Positions 45,025 to 53,051 of a stretch of 59,345 bases of DNA are shown here, piece after piece. This stretch comes from Gammaproteobacteria bacterium (GTDB taxonomy: Bacteria; Pseudomonadota; Gammaproteobacteria; Pseudomonadales; Pseudohongiellaceae), in contig JAPPOG010000032.1 of the NCBI GenBank assembly GCA_028818225.1, positions 1-59,345 of the forward strand, read 5' to 3'. Within the stretch, counting starts at the first letter, position 1; every line of letters starts with the position of its first letter. The position numbers and the translations under genes were made by a program. The notes below the pieces were generated by a model, which saw only the letters and a program-made list of their open reading frames with translations, was not told the origin of the DNA and searched no databases.

Positions 45025-46029
45025 TTACTTTAAGACGTATTTTCTCAGGGCCATTCCACCAGTGAGTGAGCCATAAATGTTTCCCTGCTTGTCTACAACG
45101 ACACCTTCCTGGGTGCCATCTTCATGGGGGTCATCAAGAAACAATGTCACCTTGCCATCATGCACGCTGGCTACACGAATACCTTCGTCATAACCCGGAT
45201 TACTACGCGCCGTTGATGAAGAATCGGTGACATACAACATATCGTTGTCATCGATAAAAATACCACTGGGTCGGCCGAATTGCTCCCACTCAAGAATAAA
45301 GTTTCCGTCCTGGTCAAAAACCTGGACACGATTATTACCGCGATCGCCAACAAATAATCTTCCCTGTGAATCCATGGCTAAATCATGAGGAACGGCAAAT
45401 TCACCTCGCGCCGAACCTGAGGCACCCCAACTTTTAATGAACTCACCTTCCATCGAGTATTTCATGATACGACTATTGGATTGGCCGCCATGCCCATCAC
45501 CAATGAAGATATCGCCATTTGGCGCCACTAATACTGCAGACGGTTGATTGAATTCATCGGGGCCATCGCCGGCAATACCGGGCTTTCCCAACTCCATTAG
45601 CACTTCGCCGGAGGGGCTAAATTTAAAAACCTGATGCCCTTTTCCATCTCGTCGCGGATCTTCACCATCGGGCCCTTCACCATCAGTGACCCAGACATTG
45701 CCTTCAGTATCGACAAACACACCATGGGGACGAACAAACATATTCGCGCCAAAGCTGATTAGATGATTGCCTTCCCGATCAAATTGCATGATGGGATCGA
45801 GATCTGAACCGATGCAGTTGTTGGCACCACAGCGATCAAAGATCCAGAAACTACTGCCATCTGGATGCATACTGATCCCTGCCGTGGAACCAATGGTTCT
45901 TCCTTCCGGCATCTTGAAGAAGTTGTAATCGATTTCGAAGTCTTCGCTTGGGGTAAATCTCTTATCCTCTACTTGCGCGATTAAACCAGTGCTTAATGCA
46001 AAGAAAATTATCCCAAGGAATTTCTTCAT
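45025..46029 (-). CDS. Secreted NHL-repeat beta-propeller protein
   Basis: 334 residues; signal peptide ending TGLIAQ. At least four NHL-type blades are visible (RPHGVFVDTEGNVWVTDG, QPSAVLVAPNGDIFIGDG, VPHDLAMDSQGRLFVGDRGNNRVQVFD, RPSGIFIDDNDMLYVTDS). The closest named relatives are peptidyl-alpha-hydroxyglycine alpha-amidating lyase-like propellers, but the lyase function is not established. It lies 20 bases after the PQQ alcohol dehydrogenase and is probably third in its operon. Possible roles: accessory for substrate or an independent lyase. Confidence 0.85.
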   Translation of the reverse strand: MKKFLGIIFFALSTGLIAQVEDKRFTPSEDFEIDYNFFKMPEGRTIGSTAGISMHPDGSSFWIFDRCGANNCIGSDLDPIMQFDREGNHLISFGANMFVRPHGVFVDTEGNVWVTDGEGPDGEDPRRDGKGHQVFKFSPSGEVLMELGKPGIAGDGPDEFNQPSAVLVAPNGDIFIGDGHGGQSNSRIMKYSMEGEFIKSWGASGSARGEFAVPHDLAMDSQGRLFVGDRGNNRVQVFDQDGNFILEWEQFGRPSGIFIDDNDMLYVTDSSSTARSNPGYDEGIRVASVHDGKVTLFLDDPHEDGTQEGVVVDKQGNIYGSLTGGMALRKYVLK

Positions 46030-46049
46030 AGAGTTCTACCTGGCGCTAA

Positions 46050-47708
46050 CTATTCACCTAAAGCAAATGTTGACAGGCTATTTCCTGAAATTACCGAAAT
46101 GTATTGCACGCCATCGACCATGTAGGTCACTGGCGCCATCACAATCTGACCACCCAGAGCGACATTCCAGATCAATTCACCAGTTTCTGCATCAATCGCA
46201 TGGAAATAACCTTCGCGCCCACCAGTAAACAATAAATTTGTAGTGGTCGTCAGCATTCCGCTATCACTCACGTCGAATTGATTGTAGGACCAGACTTCTT
46301 CGCCGGTTTGTGGATCCATTGCCTTGAGTGAGGCATAGCCAACTTCATCGGTCCAGTTGTTTATTGGATTGGTTCGTCCAATACCAATAGTTGGGGCTCC
46401 AGGCGAGGGTGCTAACACCGAAAAACCACCCCCGAGAAATGCTCGGCCCGGCACATATTCGGATTCTTCAGCCCGGTAAATCGTGGCGTAGTTTTCCCAG
46501 GCGCTAAAATAGAACAGCTCGGTATTGGGACTAAAAGAGGGAGGATACCAGTTGGTTCCGCCCTGGTTTCCAGGATAAGTAGGCATGCCTTCCGGCTGTG
46601 GTGTTGGGATGGGGCGACCGTTCTCATCCAAACCACTGGACCAGTTCACGCGCACATAGGGCTTACCTTCCAGAAACTCGCCGTCGGTTCTATCCAATAC
46701 ATAAAAGTAGCCATTGCGGTTGGCCCATAACATTAACTTCCTCGCCTCACCGCGCCAGTCCATATCGGCCAGCACCGGGACCTGTACCGCGTCATAGTCA
46801 TAGCCATCATTTGGCGTAAATTGAAAGTGCCAGGTTAATTCCCCTGTATCTGCATTCAGGGCGATTACCGAATCGGAATAAAGATTATCACCAGGGCGTT
46901 GTCCGGCATTCCAGTCGGGGCCCGGATTTCCCACACCCCAGTAGGTGAGATTCAACTCAGGATCGAAGGAGCCGGTAATCCAGACCGGTGCGCCACCATG
47001 TTCCCAGTCATCCCCTTCCCAGGAGTCATGGCCAGGTTCACCGGGACCGGGAATAGTGTAAGTCTTCCAAGCTTCTTCTCCAGTTTCAGCATCATAGGCA
47101 GCGACATAACCGCGAATACCAAATTCACCGCCACCGACACCCACCATGATCTTGTCCTTCACTGCCAGCGGGGCCATGGTTACTGAATAAGCCAGATTCA
47201 CATCACCAACTTCGGTCTTCCACAGTAGCTGGCCATTAATGCGATCCAAGGCCAGCAGGTTCGCATCAAGGGTTCCCATATAGACTTTGTCATCAAGAAC
47301 GGCCACGCCACGATTATTCGCTCCGCAACATACCAATGCATTGTCCGCATTCTGATGACGGTATTTCCAGAATACCCTGCCGGTAACCGCATCCACTGCC
47401 ATCACACTGTTGGGACGCTCTGTCACATACATGATGCCGTCGACAATAATAGGATTGGATTGCCAGGCACCGAACACCTGGTTTTGTAATACCCATTTGA
47501 GTTCCAGGTTTTCTACATTGTCTTTCGTAATCTGGTCTAACAAACTGTGACGCTGGCTTAAGTAACCACCGTTGTAGGTTAACCAGTTATGCGGTTCGTC
47601 ATGAGCGTTCAGAATTCTTTCGTATGGAACCTGCCCATAGCCATTTGTTGCCAAACTAAGACTGGCCATGAAAACTAAAAACTTCACTTTACTACTTAAA
47701 CTTTTCAT
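46050..47708 (-). CDS. PQQ-dependent alcohol dehydrogenase (methanol/ethanol family)
   Basis: 552 residues; signal peptide ending NGYGQ. Classic quinoprotein propeller. The vicinal Cys pair CC (127-128, ALVCCGANN) is the typical PQQ-stacking disulfide of methanol/ethanol dehydrogenases. The active loop PNDGYDYDAVQVP has Asp304 (catalytic) and Asp306, the extra Asp that is associated with lanthanide-dependent enzymes (XoxF/PedH types); calcium enzymes usually have Ala or Ser there. RPGDNLYSDSVIALN is also family-typical. No haem domain; the diheme cytochrome gene overlaps its start. Probably oxidises an alcohol in the periplasm. Confidence 0.9.
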   Translation of the reverse strand: MKSLSSKVKFLVFMASLSLATNGYGQVPYERILNAHDEPHNWLTYNGGYLSQRHSLLDQITKDNVENLELKWVLQNQVFGAWQSNPIIVDGIMYVTERPNSVMAVDAVTGRVFWKYRHQNADNALVCCGANNRGVAVLDDKVYMGTLDANLLALDRINGQLLWKTEVGDVNLAYSVTMAPLAVKDKIMVGVGGGEFGIRGYVAAYDAETGEEAWKTYTIPGPGEPGHDSWEGDDWEHGGAPVWITGSFDPELNLTYWGVGNPGPDWNAGQRPGDNLYSDSVIALNADTGELTWHFQFTPNDGYDYDAVQVPVLADMDWRGEARKLMLWANRNGYFYVLDRTDGEFLEGKPYVRVNWSSGLDENGRPIPTPQPEGMPTYPGNQGGTNWYPPSFSPNTELFYFSAWENYATIYRAEESEYVPGRAFLGGGFSVLAPSPGAPTIGIGRTNPINNWTDEVGYASLKAMDPQTGEEVWSYNQFDVSDSGMLTTTTNLLFTGGREGYFHAIDAETGELIWNVALGGQIVMAPVTYMVDGVQYISVISGNSLSTFALGE

Positions 47709-48505
47709 TACTGACCTCGCAGAGTTAATAAGTAACCAACGACATCAGCGACCTCATCACTGGATAAGGTAGTCGGTGCTTTACTGGGTAGCATGCTTAT
47801 CTCATAGGACACGAGATCAGACTTTATAAATGAACGAAGCCGTTCATTGGAATCGATTACCTGAACTGTGTAGGTGTCTTCATTAAGACGTCGACCGATA
47901 ACTGTTTCTTCCTCTCGAGTCACAATCCGGATCGGGCGATTAATAGGCAGTATTGCGGCAGCCGGATCAAGTAAGTTCCTCTGCAGCGACGCTGGCGTGC
48001 GAATGGCACCTATTTCGGAAAGATCAGGCGCCGTTCTGGGGCCGTTACCATTCACGCGATGACAATCTGCGCACTGACCTTCACCGAGGAACAATTCCTG
48101 TCCACGGATTGGATCGCCGATTCGTACTGCGACTCCTTCCGGATCGAAGCCTGCTCGGATATAAGCAATGATGCCATCGAGTTCGTTAGCGCTCAGACCA
48201 AAACCAGGCATAAGTCCCTGCCCTGCACCCTGGGTAACAACCCGGCGAATATCATCATCCGATCGCACATTTTTAAATATACCTGCACGCAGATTGACTC
48301 CATCGACGATATCTCCCTGAGGGCCATGACAGAGCGCACACTCCCGGGAATAAATCCGGCTGCCGCGCTCAATCGCCTCCGTGGAGTAAGTGTGATCTCC
48401 AAGCTCCTGTGCTGAGCTGAGGGAGCCAGCCAGCAGCAAGAAGAGCGCCAGGATACTTGCCAGCGAGCCTGGCACAAGTAATGAATAAGACGTCGAGAAT
48501 TTCAT
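47708..48505 (-). CDS. Periplasmic diheme cytochrome c
   Basis: 265 residues; signal peptide with a long hydrophobic stretch ending SLSSAQ. Two haem sites: CALCH in YSRECALCHGPQGD and CADCH in GEGQCADCHRVNGNGPRTAPDL. Met ligand candidates in GLMPGFGLS and ISMLPSKAP. Its stop overlaps the PQQ alcohol dehydrogenase start (TAATG), so they are coupled and this is the likely electron acceptor. First gene of a cytochrome-PQQ dehydrogenase-NHL operon. Confidence 0.92.
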   Translation of the reverse strand: MKFSTSYSLLVPGSLASILALFLLLAGSLSSAQELGDHTYSTEAIERGSRIYSRECALCHGPQGDIVDGVNLRAGIFKNVRSDDDIRRVVTQGAGQGLMPGFGLSANELDGIIAYIRAGFDPEGVAVRIGDPIRGQELFLGEGQCADCHRVNGNGPRTAPDLSEIGAIRTPASLQRNLLDPAAAILPINRPIRIVTREEETVIGRRLNEDTYTVQVIDSNERLRSFIKSDLVSYEISMLPSKAPTTLSSDEVADVVGYLLTLRGQ

Positions 48506-48740
48506 AAAAACTGATCAAACCTGTTATTTTCGGGAAGGCTGAGGATAATAGGAATTAGATTGGACGTCCATCGCTCTGGAGCCTCGCGCTTGTCCCACAA
48601 ATTCCGGTTGAGAAGCCCATTCTGACTCTGTTTCTATGCCCGGTAGTCTCTGCTATATTTGATTGTGCTGCGGGTCGCAGGACCCAGGACTGTGGAAAAA
48701 ACCAAGATTAACCACGCAGATATACGAGAGGTTAACTGAA

Positions 48741-49658
48741 ATGAATTTATTGAAAATCAGATCCCTGATTACTTATTTAATGGGGATTACGCTGATAGCG
48801 AGCTCCGTGACTATTTTCACGGCTTCCGCCCAGGATAATAGTGCCGGTCGCTATCGCCCGGAAGGCCGAACCTTTGCCCGCAATGCGGCAAATTACTTCG
48901 ATGACAGACTATTTGAAGCCCGTACCTACGATACCGGCACCGATGTCGATGAATTTGCCAGCGTAACAATCTTCTATCCACTCACACTCAGTTTCGATCG
49001 TCCCAATGGCGCCGTTGTCATGTCTCCTGGTTATCGGGGCACGCCGGAAGTGTATGACTGGTGGGGACCAATGTTGGCGTCTGTTGGAATCATCACCGCC
49101 ATTATTGAAACCAATACCGCTGAAGACAACCTCGAGCAGCGCAAAAATGCCCTGATCGCCGGGATCGAATTACTCAAGCGTGAAAATGCCAGTGAAGCCA
49201 GCCCGCTAACGAATAAAATCGACGAAAGCCAGATCGCAATCATGGGTCATTCATTAGGTGGTGGGGCTTCATTACGCGCCGCTGAAGAATTGGGCGACGA
49301 AATCAAAGCAGTGGTGCCTTTAACGCCTTACTGTTGTGAATTAGGACAATCGTTTGAAGGCGACCTTAGCGGTGTAAATACGCCTACTTTAATCATTGCC
49401 ACAGCCGATGACACGATTGCGCCTCCCGATACGCATGCGCGTTTGTTGTATGATTCGATTAACGCGTCAACTGCAAAAGTGTATATGGAGTTTGCCGAAG
49501 GTGGTCACATGATTCCTGCCAATCAGGGGTCTGAATTAGAAACGCAAGGCAAGTATGTGTATGCCTTCCTTAAAGCTCACTTTACTGGCGATACCAAGTA
49601 TTCTGACTTTATCAACGGCGAAGGTGAAGACAGCTTTTCCAGCTACGAGTCAAACTAG
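48741..49658 (+). CDS. Secreted PETase/cutinase-like polyester hydrolase
   Basis: 305 residues from the ATG at 48741 (AGAGGT eight bases upstream; the frame is open further upstream). Signal peptide ending TASAQ. The layout matches the PETase/cutinase (polyesterase-lipase-cutinase) superfamily: GYRG with oxyanion Tyr98, WWGPMLASVGI, nucleophile GHSLGGGASL (Ser171), acid Asp224 in ATADDTIAPPDTH, His256 in EGGHMIPA, and the terminal GDTKYSDFI like the PETase NDTRYSTF. Differences from PETase: His170 instead of Trp, Leu172 for Met, Tyr197 for Trp185. A secreted hydrolase of esters or polyesters is likely; activity on PET is not shown. A terminator follows. Confidence 0.85.
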   Translation: MNLLKIRSLITYLMGITLIASSVTIFTASAQDNSAGRYRPEGRTFARNAANYFDDRLFEARTYDTGTDVDEFASVTIFYPLTLSFDRPNGAVVMSPGYRGTPEVYDWWGPMLASVGIITAIIETNTAEDNLEQRKNALIAGIELLKRENASEASPLTNKIDESQIAIMGHSLGGGASLRAAEELGDEIKAVVPLTPYCCELGQSFEGDLSGVNTPTLIIATADDTIAPPDTHARLLYDSINASTAKVYMEFAEGGHMIPANQGSELETQGKYVYAFLKAHFTGDTKYSDFINGEGEDSFSSYESN

Positions 49659-49672
49659 CATTTTTTTTAAGA

Positions 49673-49706
49673 AATCCCGGCCGGTCAAACTGGTCGGGAT
49701 TTTTTA
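49673..49706 (+). terminator. Rho-independent terminator after the polyesterase gene
   Basis: AATCCCGGCCGGT pairs with ACTGGTCGGGATT (with wobble pairs) and is followed by a T run, a few bases after the stop at 49658. Confidence 0.85.
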
Positions 49707-50119
49707 TTGCCCTATAAAATTATGCGTACAACAAAGCGCTCTTGGAATGTGATTGGCATGTGAACTTGCGCTTTAAAGGCATAATTTAACGTTAATTCTT
49801 GTTACATATGCAGACAAAATAAAAAGCCCCTGCACCTGTTCATTTATTGCTCACGGTGAACTCGTATGAAGGTCTGCTGACCAATTAAGTAATGTTAGCC
49901 AAATAGACGACGGAGCTGAGCGTCAAGTGCTTGCAGGTTCAAGCAACTATGGCACAAGTGTTAGAATTACCGCATTATTTCCTACAAATTGTCACAGACT
50001 ATTGTGGCTGGAGCCGGTAAAATTCTTGTTCAGTACTGGTAGCACCAAAAGGCAACCACGAAGTTCGGCCGAGTCTAAACACGATCCAAAAGATCACAGA
50101 GAAAGAACACCAGTTCCCC
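49707..50119. other. 410-base upstream region of the third TonB receptor
   Basis: No gene. Contains a CTTGTTACAT (about 49798) and, about 125 bases before the ATG, CTACAAATTGTCACAG, an element shared with upstream regions of the other receptors. A possible -10-like TAAAAT follows that element after about 23 bases. Confidence 0.4.
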
Positions 50120-52258
50120 ATGACATTTCGCAGCTCGACTAGCATACGCGCCATAGTCACGGTCATCTTGTTATTCCTGCCAACTCAGTTGGCACTTGCG
50201 CAGCTGGTGGAGCCCGAGTTTCCAGATGACGATTCAACAGTTGTCTACCCTGCCAGTTATTTTGCCGAGTTTTTTCCAGTTTCAGCCAATGACATGTTGA
50301 ACCGCATCCCCGGCATTGGGCTGGCACTGCGTGGTGGCCGAGGCGGTCGCGGCCTGGGTTCCGGTGAAGGAGAGATACTGATTAATGGTCAGCGAATAAC
50401 TGGCAAAAACAATGAGGGACGCGACCAACTTAATCGTATTTCCGCAGATCAGGTGGAATACATTGAAATTATTCGCGGCACTTCGGAGGAGCTGGATATT
50501 CGGGGTGGTGGTCAGATTGTAAACGTGGTCCTGGTAGATACTCCGTCTCGCTCCAGCACTTCCGTCGAATTGCGAACCGATCGCAAACAGGACGGCACCC
50601 TCGATCCTGGCGGACAGGTATCGCTAAGCGGCCAATCTGGCGATCTTAATTACCTGTTTTCCTTGGAAGCAGATCCACAATATCGCCACAGTGAAGCAAG
50701 AGAGTTCAGTTACGACGGCGATGGTAATCTCATTGAAACTCGAGAAGAGAGCTCAACTCGCGATCAAACTGAATTCGCCGCCAGCATGAACCTGGGCTAT
50801 TCCTTCGAACGCAGCGTAGTGCAGTTTAATGCCTTGATAGAGGATCGAATCAGCAATCCTCAAGACAGATTTCGATTGATTAAAGACATTCCCGATAATG
50901 AATCCACCATACAAACTGAAGTAAGCGATAGCGATCGCACTAACTGGGAAATTGGCGGGGATTACGAATACGAGTTTCTAAATGGAGACAAGTATCGCTT
51001 TCTGTTTATTGTAAACGACCGCGAGTTTGGATATGACCGAACACGTTTTAATCTGAACAACAATATGGAAGAAGCCAATTTATTTCTGGCAGGAACTGGC
51101 CGGGACAGAGAGAGAATTTTCCGGACTTCTTACACCAGAGACCTGGATATTGCCCAGGGCATTGAACTTGGAGTGGAAGGCGCACAGACCATTCGGGATT
51201 CAACACTGCGCATGGGCCTGGACATACCGGGCACACCTTCTGCAGACTTCGGCAATCTGGTCCCTGTCTCAATTGATAATAGTTACTCTACTGTTGAAGA
51301 AATACGTTATGAGCCCTTTGCCGTGCATAACTGGCAGATCAATGATCGCATGTCGTTGGAAAGCTCAGTAATTTATGAGACTTCCACGATTGAACAATCT
51401 GGTGATGTCAGCAGAGAACGGGATTTTGATTTCATTAAACCGAAAATCGATTACCGTTATGACATAACTCCTTACCTGCAGCTTCGCGCAGGCATCGAAA
51501 AAGATGTCGATCAACTCAGCTTTTCTGATTTCAGTGCTTCCACAGATAACTCTGATGAAGACAAGAATACCCAGGCAGGTAATCCGGAAATCGTACAGGA
51601 ACAATCCTGGCGTTATGAGCTGAATCTCGAGTTTCGCCTACCCAACGATGCCGGGGTCGTCAATTCCCAGTTCTGGTACAGGGATGTTGAAGATCATATC
51701 GACAAGGTCGATGTCTCACCTTCATCGGACAATTTGCAATCTGCCAGAGGCAACATCGGCGACGGGCATCGCTATGGACTGAACCTGGATATCAGCACGA
51801 AACTCGATCGCTTGCGCATACCTAACGCACTTTTGACAACCGGTATACGCTTGCGTGACTCGGAATTTACCGATCCTTTCCTGGGTATTAAACGCAGGCA
51901 GCGCAACAATGGTCGCTGGTCGCTCAATATGGGCTTCCGCCATGACATAACCAGCCAGCAATTAACCTACGGCATTAATTACGGTAATAATTCCAATGGC
52001 AGCACTGGCAGAAAGGGATACGATATCGATGATATTGAAGAGCAAATTAACTCTCCTTTCCTGTCGGCATACGTCGAAAAGGTAGCTTTCGGAAATATCA
52101 CCTTTCGCTTCGAATCCAGAAACATGACCGAAAACGAGTATTGTAGAAAAAGAACGCGGTACCAGGGCCGAACAGTGGACGGCATTATTCGTGAAATTGA
52201 GGATTACTGTAACGGTAATGGGATGGAACTGGCCCTCAGAGTAAGAACAACGTTTTAG
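50120..52258 (+). CDS. TonB-dependent receptor (copy 3, short Gly/Arg plug loop)
   Basis: 712 residues; signal peptide ending LALAQ. Plug: DMLNRIPGIG (58-67), then only a short RGGRGGRGLGSG loop (71-82), then EILINGQRITGKNN, RISADQVEYIEIIRGTSEELDIRG. The barrel keeps family landmarks found in copies 1 and 2 (EIGGDYEYEF, SLESSVIYE, FRHDITSQQLTYGINYGNN). It is therefore a more distant paralogue on the other strand. Followed after 33 bases by the TonB-like lipoprotein and the PHP-like protein, probably one operon. Confidence 0.9.
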   Translation: MTFRSSTSIRAIVTVILLFLPTQLALAQLVEPEFPDDDSTVVYPASYFAEFFPVSANDMLNRIPGIGLALRGGRGGRGLGSGEGEILINGQRITGKNNEGRDQLNRISADQVEYIEIIRGTSEELDIRGGGQIVNVVLVDTPSRSSTSVELRTDRKQDGTLDPGGQVSLSGQSGDLNYLFSLEADPQYRHSEAREFSYDGDGNLIETREESSTRDQTEFAASMNLGYSFERSVVQFNALIEDRISNPQDRFRLIKDIPDNESTIQTEVSDSDRTNWEIGGDYEYEFLNGDKYRFLFIVNDREFGYDRTRFNLNNNMEEANLFLAGTGRDRERIFRTSYTRDLDIAQGIELGVEGAQTIRDSTLRMGLDIPGTPSADFGNLVPVSIDNSYSTVEEIRYEPFAVHNWQINDRMSLESSVIYETSTIEQSGDVSRERDFDFIKPKIDYRYDITPYLQLRAGIEKDVDQLSFSDFSASTDNSDEDKNTQAGNPEIVQEQSWRYELNLEFRLPNDAGVVNSQFWYRDVEDHIDKVDVSPSSDNLQSARGNIGDGHRYGLNLDISTKLDRLRIPNALLTTGIRLRDSEFTDPFLGIKRRQRNNGRWSLNMGFRHDITSQQLTYGINYGNNSNGSTGRKGYDIDDIEEQINSPFLSAYVEKVAFGNITFRFESRNMTENEYCRKRTRYQGRTVDGIIREIEDYCNGNGMELALRVRTTF

Positions 52259-52291
52259 TAGAATTAGACAAATAGCAGCACAAAAATAGCC

Positions 52292-53041
52292 ATGGGGAAA
52301 ACCAACCTGACAAAATGGCAACGGATTAAGCATTACCTCAACCATTTATTGCTTCCAGCAAGCCTGAGCTTGCTGGTCGGCTGTGTTGCGCTTGATGCAG
52401 ACATGCGCACTGGTTCCAGCAGTGACTCGCCGGAACTTACTCCTCCACCAAACTTCACGCGTGGCCTCATTACCAGACGCGTAGCAGAACCTTTTTATCC
52501 ATTACGCGCCCAAAACCTGGGTATCAAAGGTTGGGTTATGGTGGAGTTTTCTGTTGACCAGAATGGTGAAGTTATCGGCAACTCAATTCGTACCATTGAA
52601 GAGGAGCCAGAAGGCTATTTCCAGCAATCAGCCCTTAATGCTGCCCGCAGAATGCTTTTTGATAATACGCGCGGCCAAATCCTGGACGATATTCGCTATG
52701 TATTTCGTTTCGAACTGGACGAACAAAATTCGATACTGGTAGAACCGCCATCAGAAGAAGTCGAATTCCGTGAACTGATTCCAATGCGCTATATCACACC
52801 AAACTATCCTGAAATTGCAATGGAACTGGGTATCGAAGGTTATGTCATCGTTGAATTTTCAGTCACTGCAGTTGGCGCCGTAGAAAATGTATCAATCATC
52901 GAAAGCGAACCTCCCGGTGTTTTTAACGAAGAAGCTATCAATGCCGCGCTGCGGCTGCGCTTTGAACCCCGCATTATTTTCGATGGCCCAGTGCGGGTAG
53001 ACAATGTACAGTACCGATTCGACTGGCGACTACCCAACTGA
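52292..53041 (+). CDS. Lipoprotein with two TonB C-terminal domains
   Basis: 249 residues. Lipobox LLVGC (Cys31) after a basic-hydrophobic signal. Two TonB-C-like domains: about 58-130 (AEPFYPLRAQNLGIKGWVMVEFSVDQNGEV) and about 160-249 (PNYPEIAMELGIEGYVIVEFSVTAVGAV...RLRFEPRI). Normal TonB has one such domain, a proline-rich linker and an inner-membrane helix; this protein has neither helix nor linker and is probably lipid-anchored. It follows a TonB-dependent receptor directly, so it may dock on that receptor's TonB box. Energy coupling by this protein alone is doubtful. Novel arrangement. Confidence 0.85.
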   Translation: MGKTNLTKWQRIKHYLNHLLLPASLSLLVGCVALDADMRTGSSSDSPELTPPPNFTRGLITRRVAEPFYPLRAQNLGIKGWVMVEFSVDQNGEVIGNSIRTIEEEPEGYFQQSALNAARRMLFDNTRGQILDDIRYVFRFELDEQNSILVEPPSEEVEFRELIPMRYITPNYPEIAMELGIEGYVIVEFSVTAVGAVENVSIIESEPPGVFNEEAINAALRLRFEPRIIFDGPVRVDNVQYRFDWRLPN

Positions 53042-53051
53042 AAGGCCTGAA

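Noticed and set aside
48666..48681. GGGTC-GCAG-GACCC small hairpin
   Set aside because: Too short and in an untranscribed or leader region; no clear role.
48663..48740. N-terminal extension of the polyesterase
   Set aside because: The extension (MCCGSQDPG...) would bury the signal peptide; AGAGGT supports the ATG at 48741.
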